A DNA stretch of 5,264 bases from Muribaculaceae bacterium (lineage in GTDB: Bacteria > Bacteroidota > Bacteroidia > Bacteroidales > Muribaculaceae): assembly GCA_029060585.1 (NCBI GenBank), contig JAIDTS010000321.1:1-5264 (forward strand), in the 5' to 3' direction. This document shows, piece by piece, positions 1 through 5,264 of this stretch; the stretch's first letter is position 1; each line of letters begins with the position of its first letter. The notes beneath the pieces are model-generated. The model was not told the DNA's origin, did not search any database, and worked only from the letters and a program-made list of their open reading frames with translations. The position numbers were made by a program, and so were the translations under genes.

Positions 1-84
1 ATCCGCAACTACGACCAGGGCATGCGCAACTTCAATGAGTCCTTTGAAACAATCCTCCAAAACAAGTCCTGTTTTGAGAAATAA
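1..84 (+). CDS. C-terminal end of an unidentified protein (5' end outside window)
   Basis: An open frame runs from base 1 to a TAA at 82-84 and gives the last 27 residues of a plus-strand protein. The tail is polar and mixed in charge, ending in NKSCFEK, with no membrane segment or motif I recognise, so I assign no function. The frame is judged real because its stop lies three bases before a strong plus-strand terminator hairpin, which implies transcription in this direction, and because no minus-strand gene occupies the stretch. It converges on the minus-strand glycosyltransferase gene; the stop codons are about 40 bases apart. The gene may belong to a different functional unit from the glycine cleavage operon. 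Confidence 0.6.
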   Translation: MRNYDQGMRNFNESFETILQNKSCFEK

Positions 85-87
85 TTA

Positions 88-125
88 AGTCGGCTGAATC
101 CTTGGAATTCAGCCGACTCTTTTTT
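88..125 (+). terminator. Rho-independent terminator, probably shared by the convergent genes
   Basis: A perfect 12-bp inverted repeat (AGTCGGCTGAAT at 88-99 and its complement at 107-118) encloses a 7-base loop (CCTTGGA). A run of six Ts follows at 120-125, the classic intrinsic terminator layout for the plus-strand gene ending at 84. Read on the minus strand, the same hairpin directly follows the glycosyltransferase stop codon, and the bases after it (TTAATTATTT) are U-rich but interrupted. It probably also terminates the glycine cleavage operon, less efficiently. The T-run touches the minus-strand stop codon at 125-127. Confidence 0.9.
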
Positions 126-895
126 CAATTTTTCAAAAGAGACTCTATCTCGGGATAATGGTCTAAAATTGCCTTCAAGGCATCGTCGTTGCGGCTTGTC
201 CCATCCTTAAAATTCACAGTCTTCAAGGACAGTTCACGCGGTTTCCCGACCTCCTTGGGTTTATTGTGCCTCCCGAAAGGCATGGGGATGACAGTCTTTC
301 CATTGGAAACGGCGGCGGCCCAAAACCATATATCGTCGGTAGTCGGGGCATACTGCATGAACAGGGACTCGTCAATCATATCATACCTTAAAGAATGGGG
401 TGGATAAAGAACTCCCCCTACTCCGGTCTGAATTATGTGCGGATCGATCTTAATCCTTTCGGTTATGAAATCATACCATCTGAGTTTCTTCCATTTCCTG
501 TAAGGCTTGGATATGTCTACAATCTTTGCCCTGTTGGCGATTATCGCTTCCGGAAATCGATCATGCATCTCGAGGAGATCCTTAAGCATGTCTCGGTCGT
601 AGTCTACATCGTCGTCAACAGTCACAATGACATCATCCGGAAAATCCTTAAGCGCGGGTACGAGCTTACGATAAGATCTTATGTCGAGAGGAAAGTCCCG
701 TATCTCGAAAATATCATTGTTCTTTTCAATCTCCCTTAATTCTTCCGGGATACCACGGTCCTTGAACTGATCGAATGTAAGATACAGTACAAGTCGATCA
801 GGCAACCTCGACCCTTTCAATATCGATCGAATAGCCGATAGAGCGTAATTGATGGCCGCCGGGAAGGATGTGAGGGAGACTACTATCCTATTCAT
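125..895 (-). CDS. Putative GT-A-type glycosyltransferase
   Basis: A predicted cytosolic glycosyltransferase of 256 residues that would transfer a sugar from a nucleotide-sugar donor during surface polysaccharide or LPS synthesis; donor and acceptor cannot be told from sequence. The N-terminus ([12 protein letters not shown]) has the short beta strand that opens this type of protein. A VTVDDDVDYD segment at residues 91-100 supplies the DXD-type metal/nucleotide-sugar motif. GVGGVLYPP at 158-166 and TTDDIWFW at 185-192 match the acceptor-side glycine loop and the late acidic motif of such enzymes. No signal peptide or membrane helix is visible. The ATG at 895-893 is chosen over a TTG at 907 because it forms an ATGA overlap with the lpdA stop, as at two other junctions in this operon, and because the extra MPLR adds nothing conserved. 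It is the last gene of the operon, just before the hairpin at 88-118. Confidence 0.85.
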   Translation of the reverse strand: MNRIVVSLTSFPAAINYALSAIRSILKGSRLPDRLVLYLTFDQFKDRGIPEELREIEKNNDIFEIRDFPLDIRSYRKLVPALKDFPDDVIVTVDDDVDYDRDMLKDLLEMHDRFPEAIIANRAKIVDISKPYRKWKKLRWYDFITERIKIDPHIIQTGVGGVLYPPHSLRYDMIDESLFMQYAPTTDDIWFWAAAVSNGKTVIPMPFGRHNKPKEVGKPRELSLKTVNFKDGTSRNDDALKAILDHYPEIESLLKN

Positions 896-2238
896 GCGCA
901 GTGGCAAGCCGAGAGAATAACTTCAGAAACCGTAGGATGACCGAAGATGACATTTTCGATATCGTTTAGAGTCATTTCCGCATTCATCAGGTCGGCACAT
1001 TGCTGTGCAAGATCAGCTGCGCCCACTCCCATGATGTGGGCACCGATAAGTCTACCGTTGTCCTTACGGAAAATGAGTTTACATATACCATCGGGCTCAC
1101 CCATAGCGAGAGCCTTACCGTTGGCGCGGAAGAAGCTCTGACCCTTTCTAATCTCTAATCCATGAGCCTTACATGCCTCTTCGGTGAGGCCGACCATGCC
1201 ACACTCAGGAACCACGAAGACGGCGCTGGGGACAATGTCGAAGTTGATCGTGTCTTCCTTGCCGTCGATGGCGTTGAGGGCATGATGTCCCTGGAACGAG
1301 GCAACGTGAGCAAGCATCATGCGGGCATTGACATCTCCAATCGCAAATATATGAGGGACGTTGGTACGCATCCACTCGTCGACCACTATACCCTTTGGAG
1401 AGTAATTGACTCCAGCAGCCTCAAGATTAAGCCCATCTACTCGGGGAGCGCGACCCACTGCCATCAGCAGGTCGGAACTAACAACAGTCTCTTCCTTACC
1501 TTTGACATCATATGTCACGACAATCTCATAATCCTCGTTCTGTTCGATCTTTTTGGCGGCAGCTCCCGTAATGATCTTAATTCCTTTCTTTGAAAGGTTC
1601 TGCTTAAGACGCTTGGCGATATCGGAATCAAACGGAGGCAAAATCTGCTTCATATATTCGATCACTGTCACATTCGAACCGAAAGATGCGAAGATATTGG
1701 CGAACTCCATGCCTATGACTCCGCCTCCTATAATGGTGAGCGACTCAGGGATATACTCGATCTCGAGCATCTGAGTGGAATCCTTCACACATTCAAGGTC
1801 ATGGCCTTCGATAGGCAAAGAGCGAGAAGTAGATCCAGTTGCGATGATAATATAGTCTGCTGAATAATCAATGCCATCGGCTATAACTGTATGAGAGTCC
1901 TTGAATGAAGCCATTGCGTTGACAACATTCACTTTTGCAGACTTGAGCATGGCGTCGATTCCGTTGCGGAGAGTGTCGACTACTTCTTTCTTCCGCTCGA
2001 CTACCTTATTGTAGTCGAGCGTGAAGGTAAAGTCGTCAACTCCGAATTTTTCAGCATCCTTAAACGAAGCGATCATCTCGGCATTACGGCAAAGGCATTT
2101 GGTGGGAATACATCCTTCGTTGAGGCATGTGCCTCCTAAGCGGTCACCATTGAAGAGAGTCACCTCATGTCCTCTTTTTGCGGCTTCAAGTGCGGTCTCA
2201 TATCCGCCAGGGCCAGCGCCGATTATGATGATTTTCAT
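892..2238 (-). CDS. lpdA: Dihydrolipoyl dehydrogenase (glycine cleavage L-protein / E3)
   Basis: A cytosolic FAD flavoprotein that reoxidises the dihydrolipoyl arm of GcvH and passes electrons to NAD+. The 448 residues show the complete architecture. The FAD-binding GAGPGG is at 7-12. The redox disulfide motif [13 protein letters not shown] carries Cys38 and Cys43. ATGS is at 133-136. The NAD-binding [10 protein letters not shown] is near 170-179, with Glu194 at the end of the next strand, as expected for NAD over NADP. The second FAD motif FAIGD is at 298-302. The dimerisation domain from about 335 holds the catalytic HPTVSE (His434, Glu439). It is slightly shorter than typical E3 enzymes (about 460-475) and ends in an unusual CHCA. 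The start ATG overlaps the gcvPB stop (ATGA, 2235-2238) and the stop overlaps the downstream glycosyltransferase start. Location after gcvPB points to the glycine cleavage role, but it could also serve 2-oxoacid dehydrogenases. Confidence 0.97.
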   Translation of the reverse strand: MKIIIIGAGPGGYETALEAAKRGHEVTLFNGDRLGGTCLNEGCIPTKCLCRNAEMIASFKDAEKFGVDDFTFTLDYNKVVERKKEVVDTLRNGIDAMLKSAKVNVVNAMASFKDSHTVIADGIDYSADYIIIATGSTSRSLPIEGHDLECVKDSTQMLEIEYIPESLTIIGGGVIGMEFANIFASFGSNVTVIEYMKQILPPFDSDIAKRLKQNLSKKGIKIITGAAAKKIEQNEDYEIVVTYDVKGKEETVVSSDLLMAVGRAPRVDGLNLEAAGVNYSPKGIVVDEWMRTNVPHIFAIGDVNARMMLAHVASFQGHHALNAIDGKEDTINFDIVPSAVFVVPECGMVGLTEEACKAHGLEIRKGQSFFRANGKALAMGEPDGICKLIFRKDNGRLIGAHIMGVGAADLAQQCADLMNAEMTLNDIENVIFGHPTVSEVILSACHCA

Positions 2239-3698
2239 GAGTTCTTAAGAGCTTTGTAGTTAAGTATCGGATTCTTGGCAGCTGTGGTCTCATCCAGTTT
2301 GCGTACGATTGTAGTGAGAGGCGCGTTCTTGACCTCTTCGGGAGTCTCACGGGCTTCTTTTGCAACCTTATGCATTACGTCGATGAATTCGTCAAGAGTC
2401 TCGAGGCTTTCTGTCTCGGTTGGCTCGATCATCATTGACTCGTGGAAAAGCAGCGGGAAGTAGATGGTCGGAGCATGGAATCCATAATCAAGAAGACGCT
2501 TTGCTACATTGAGTGTGGTGACTCCAGTAGACTTGTCCTTGAGTCCGTCAAACACAAACTCGTGTTTGCATGCGCCTTCAATCGGAAGAAGATAGTCGTC
2601 CTTGAGGCTTTCCTTTATATAGTTAGCATTGAGGGTAGCCATCGGTCCAACTTCCTTTATGCCTTCCTTGCCGAGACTGAGGATATAGGCATAAGCCTTC
2701 ATCATCACTCCGAAGTTGCCAAAGAACGTAGAAACAGATCCAAGAGCCTCTCCGCCGTTCTCGACATAGAACTTTCCATCCTCGCCTTTCTTCACATGAG
2801 GATTCGGCAGGAACTTAACAAGATGTTCGGCAACTCCTACCGGACCGCTGCCGGGGCCGCCGCCACCGTGGGGGGTGGAGAATGTCTTGTGCAGGTTGAT
2901 GTGCATGATGTCGAAGCCCATGTCGCCGGGACGAACTTTTCCGAGAAGCGGGTTGAAGTTAGCTCCGTCGTAGTAGAGAAGTCCTCCCACATCGTGAACA
3001 AGTTTAGCGATCTCGACAATCTCGGTCTCAAACATACCAAGAGTGTTGGGATTCGTCATCATGATACCGGCAACCTCATCATTAAGCAGAGGTTTAAGGT
3101 CTTCAATATCAATAGAACCGTTAGGACGGCTCTTCACCTCCACAACCTCAAGCCCGGCCACCATAGCAGAAGCGGGGTTAGTGCCGTGGGCAGAATCTGG
3201 AACGATTATCTTAGTGCGTTTATGATCGCCTCTCGCCTTGTGATAGCTGCGCATCACCATCAAACCAGTTAGCTCACCGTGCGCACCCGCATAGGGATTG
3301 AGTGTAAATTCCGCAAAGCCAGCGAGGTTTGCAAGGGCATTCTGGAGATTCCAGTAGAGTTCAAGGGCACCCTGAGCGGTAGCAGCATCCTGAAGGGGAT
3401 GAAGAGCAGCGAACTGAGGCATTGCTGCGACTTCCTCGTTGATCTTCGGATTATACTTCATGGTGCAGCTTCCGAGAGGATAGAAACCGGTATCGACACC
3501 GAAGTTCTTATTTGAAAGGTTTGTATAATGACGCACTACGTCAAGTTCGGAAACCTCCGGAAGGTCGAGAGGAGCCTTGCGAAGAAGATCGGAAGGAATC
3601 ACCTTCTCTCCATCGGTTTCAAAACCGTTTTTAGGCAATTCATAACCTACGCGGCCGGGACGTGAGAGTTCAAATATCAGTTTATCGTAGTATTTCAT
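2235..3698 (-). CDS. gcvPB: Glycine dehydrogenase (decarboxylating) subunit 2, PLP-binding
   Basis: The PLP-carrying half of the split P-protein. With GcvPA it decarboxylates glycine and loads the aminomethyl group onto the lipoyl arm of GcvH. The 487 residues are full length for the family. The N-terminus ([16 protein letters not shown]) is the canonical GcvPB opening. Next come GSCTMKYNP at 76-84, a conserved substrate/cofactor-pocket segment, and [11 protein letters not shown] at 168-178. The PLP site is [18 protein letters not shown], with Lys271 as the Schiff-base lysine followed by a glycine-rich loop. A YYDGAN segment at 242-247 carries the aspartate expected to contact the PLP ring nitrogen. 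The C-terminal domain (about 330-487) closes the active site. The gene begins four bases after the gcvPA stop in a different frame and has its own start region, so this is a natural two-gene form, not a frameshifted gcvP. Confidence 0.98.
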   Translation of the reverse strand: MKYYDKLIFELSRPGRVGYELPKNGFETDGEKVIPSDLLRKAPLDLPEVSELDVVRHYTNLSNKNFGVDTGFYPLGSCTMKYNPKINEEVAAMPQFAALHPLQDAATAQGALELYWNLQNALANLAGFAEFTLNPYAGAHGELTGLMVMRSYHKARGDHKRTKIIVPDSAHGTNPASAMVAGLEVVEVKSRPNGSIDIEDLKPLLNDEVAGIMMTNPNTLGMFETEIVEIAKLVHDVGGLLYYDGANFNPLLGKVRPGDMGFDIMHINLHKTFSTPHGGGGPGSGPVGVAEHLVKFLPNPHVKKGEDGKFYVENGGEALGSVSTFFGNFGVMMKAYAYILSLGKEGIKEVGPMATLNANYIKESLKDDYLLPIEGACKHEFVFDGLKDKSTGVTTLNVAKRLLDYGFHAPTIYFPLLFHESMMIEPTETESLETLDEFIDVMHKVAKEARETPEEVKNAPLTTIVRKLDETTAAKNPILNYKALKNS

Positions 3699-3702
3699 CT
3701 TC

Positions 3703-5022
3703 TTAGGCCTCCAGCATTAAAGTTACAAATTCATCAATTTCTTCCTTTGTCCTTTTCTCCGTCACAGCAAACTCTACAAGGCCATTGCCAAGATCAATAC
3801 CTCCCATAAAGCCTTTAGAAGCGAGATATTCGTTCACTTTCCTGATGTCAAGATCAGTTCGGAGCGTAAACTCCTTAAGGAAAGGACGATCGAACGCCTT
3901 GTGGAATTTACCTGTTGCGAGAAGTTTATCATGAAGGTAGTGGGCACCATCGCAGCTAAGTTTATTCACTTCTTCAAGACCCTTCCGACCCATCAGAGCG
4001 ACATAGACAGTAGCGTACAGAGCCATAAGGCTCTGGTTGGAGCATATGTTTGATGTAGCTTTCTCACGGCGAATGTGCTGCTCGCGAGCCTGAAGGGTAA
4101 GCACGAACGCCCGCTTGCCGTCCGCATCCTTGGTAGCTCCTACGACACGGCCCGGCATCTTACGGAGCTGAGCTTTCGAACAAGCCATGAACCCGAGGTA
4201 AGGACCTCCGAACTGCATAGGCATTCCGAGCGTCTGGCCATCACCACAAGCGATGTCAGCGCCCCATTCGGCTGGAGTTCGAAGTACAGCCAAAGTCGAG
4301 GGGTCGCACGTCATTGCCATAAGAGCCTTTGCCGCATGCACCTTATCGGCAACTCCAGTGTAGTCTTCAATCACACCGTATTTATTCGGACACGGCAGGA
4401 TAACTCCAGCTACGTCTCCATTTTCAAGCTCTTTAAATAAGGCGTCAAGATTTGTCGCACCCTCATTCTCGGGCACTATCGAAAGCTCGATGCCATGGAA
4501 CTTAGTATAGGTCTTCACAACCTCAACCACACGTGGAGCTACGGTAGCGGACACCAGCACTTTATTCTTCTTTTTAGCCGAAGCCACCATCATCATCGCA
4601 GCCTCGGCTGTAGCGGTAGCACCATCGTACATTGAGGCGTTGCTTGCCTCAAGTCCGGTCAGCTCACAGATCATGCTCTGATACTCAAAAATGTACTGAA
4701 GTGTACCCTGAGATATCTCGGGCTGATAAGGAGTATATGCGGTATAGAACTCGCTGCGTGCGAGAAGATGGCCTATCACTGAAGGGGAATAATGGTCGTA
4801 GGCACCACCGCCGGCAAACACCGTCAGTGTGCTGTTCTTTTTCCCAAGCTCTTCGAAATGCTTGCGAAGTTCCACCTCCGACATAGCGGAAGGGATATCA
4901 TACTCACCCTTGAAGACTACATCTTCAGGGATGTCAGAGAAGAGATCATCAGTGGATCTAACACCGATCTTCTCGAGCATCACCTTGATGTCTTCTTCGG
5001 TATGCGGGATATATCTGTTCAT
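3703..5022 (-). CDS. gcvPA: Glycine dehydrogenase (decarboxylating) subunit 1
   Basis: The N-terminal half of the split P-protein. It has a PLP-transferase fold but lacks the Schiff-base lysine and pairs with GcvPB to form the active glycine decarboxylase. At 439 residues it matches the usual subunit length. Family landmarks in order are [12 protein letters not shown] at 5-16, [13 protein letters not shown] at 71-83, the strongly conserved [14 protein letters not shown] at 96-109, [12 protein letters not shown] at 130-141, [19 protein letters not shown] at 260-278, and the [18 protein letters not shown] stretch at 313-330. No key block is missing. The ATG at 5022-5020 overlaps the gcvH stop (ATGA, 5019-5022), which supports both the start choice and coupling to gcvH. 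GcvPA plus GcvPB (926 residues) is close in size to single-chain GcvP of other bacteria (about 950). Confidence 0.97.
   Translation of the reverse strand: MNRYIPHTEEDIKVMLEKIGVRSTDDLFSDIPEDVVFKGEYDIPSAMSEVELRKHFEELGKKNSTLTVFAGGGAYDHYSPSVIGHLLARSEFYTAYTPYQPEISQGTLQYIFEYQSMICELTGLEASNASMYDGATATAEAAMMMVASAKKKNKVLVSATVAPRVVEVVKTYTKFHGIELSIVPENEGATNLDALFKELENGDVAGVILPCPNKYGVIEDYTGVADKVHAAKALMAMTCDPSTLAVLRTPAEWGADIACGDGQTLGMPMQFGGPYLGFMACSKAQLRKMPGRVVGATKDADGKRAFVLTLQAREQHIRREKATSNICSNQSLMALYATVYVALMGRKGLEEVNKLSCDGAHYLHDKLLATGKFHKAFDRPFLKEFTLRTDLDIRKVNEYLASKGFMGGIDLGNGLVEFAVTEKRTKEEIDEFVTLMLEA
3708..3712 (-). promoter_or_regulatory. Possible Shine-Dalgarno sequence for gcvPB
   Basis: GGAGG on the minus strand lies nine bases before the gcvPB ATG, inside the last codons of gcvPA (Leu-Glu-Ala-stop). 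Spacing and sequence fit a ribosome binding site, and this is the only operon junction in the window without a start/stop overlap. The bases also encode conventional codons, and Bacteroidota, the suspected host, rarely rely on such sites, so it may be chance. Confidence 0.35.
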
Positions 5023-5264
5023 TCTTCGCAGATTTTAGCGTAAGCTTCGGCATCGAGAAGAGCATCTACCTCGGAGGGGTCTGAAACCTTAACCTTCATG
5101 ATCCAGTTGGCGAAAGCATCCTGATTGATAAGACCCGGTTCGTCTTCAAGGGCTTCATTGATCTCCACTACCTCACCGCTCACGGGAGAGTAGAGGTCGG
5201 AAGCAGCCTTCACAGACTCCACAGCACCGAATTCCTCGCCGGCGCTCACTTCGTCGCCAACTTC
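5019..5264 (-). CDS. gcvH: Glycine cleavage system H protein (N-terminus outside window)
   Basis: A small lipoylated shuttle protein. Its lipoyl arm accepts the aminomethyl group from the P-protein, presents it to the T-protein, and is then reoxidised by LpdA. The frame stays open to base 5264, so only the last 81 residues are present; a complete protein is about 125. The visible part starts with EVGDEVSAGEEFGAVESVK. The lysine of ESVKAASDL (19th visible residue, codon 5210-5208) is the lipoylation site. The following SPVSGEVVEINEAL and DAFANWIMKVKV are typical of the C-terminal half of the lipoyl-domain barrel. A GTG at 5249-5247 is an internal valine codon, not the start, because conserved H-protein sequence continues upstream of it. 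The stop overlaps the gcvPA start. Confidence 0.97.
   Translation of the reverse strand, partial: EVGDEVSAGEEFGAVESVKAASDLYSPVSGEVVEINEALEDEPGLINQDAFANWIMKVKVSDPSEVDALLDAEAYAKICEE

Noticed and set aside
395..739. A 114-codon plus-strand open frame opposite the glycosyltransferase
   Set aside because: The opposite strand encodes glycosyltransferase motifs (DDD, GVGGVLYPP, TTDDIW) that explain the sequence; this frame shows none.
1162..1593. A 143-codon plus-strand open frame opposite lpdA
   Set aside because: Antisense shadow of lpdA, with no protein family resemblance and no supporting signals.
2837..3040. A 67-codon minus-strand frame inside gcvPB
   Set aside because: It overlaps gcvPB in another frame of the same strand, covers the PLP-site region, and has a low-complexity Ser/Thr/Pro-rich translation typical of an out-of-frame reading.
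2442..3272. A 276-codon plus-strand open frame opposite gcvPB
   Set aside because: It lies wholly antisense to an intact, strongly conserved gcvPB. Its translation has no recognisable motif and it has no promoter or terminator context; it is an effect of codon bias on the opposite strand.
3696..3712. Possible frameshift breaking a single gcvP into two genes
   Set aside because: gcvPA and gcvPB are in different frames, but each has family-typical ends: gcvPB begins with the canonical [16 protein letters not shown] and gcvPA ends at the normal length. Two-gene P-proteins are well established.
5247..5249. GTG as start codon of a short 76-residue H protein
   Set aside because: Conserved H-protein sequence (EVGDE) continues upstream in frame to the window edge, so this GTG is an internal valine codon of a truncated-by-window gcvH.

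Overview
The window appears to be bacterial chromosome with balanced base composition. Almost all of it is one tightly packed minus-strand operon for the glycine cleavage system (GCS). My best guess for the source is a gut-type Bacteroidota, perhaps Muribaculaceae-like. That rests on the split P-protein, the general look of the proteins, the mostly absent Shine-Dalgarno sequences and the linked polysaccharide-type glycosyltransferase. It is an inference from recall, not a proven assignment.

In transcription order (right to left) the operon holds: the C-terminal 81 residues of gcvH, cut by the window edge at 5264; gcvPA (5022-3703); gcvPB (3698-2235); lpdA (2238-892); and a small GT-A-type glycosyltransferase (895-125). 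Three of the four junctions are 4-base ATGA start/stop overlaps and the fourth is a 4-base gap, so translational coupling is likely throughout. At the far left, the last 27 codons of an unrecognised plus-strand gene (1-84) converge on the operon. A strong 12-bp hairpin at 88-118, with a T-run on the plus side, separates the two.

GcvPA and GcvPB together form the PLP-dependent glycine decarboxylase. It transfers the aminomethyl group of glycine to the lipoyl arm of GcvH, and LpdA reoxidises that arm with NAD+ as acceptor. The T-protein gene (gcvT) is not in the window and would be expected just beyond the right edge. All five operon proteins look intact where visible, with their key residues present.

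I see no RNA genes, CRISPR arrays, insertion sequences or large repeats. No stretch over 300 bases lacks a gene. I found no convincing undescribed system. The one contextual oddity is the glycosyltransferase coupled to the end of a central-metabolism operon.
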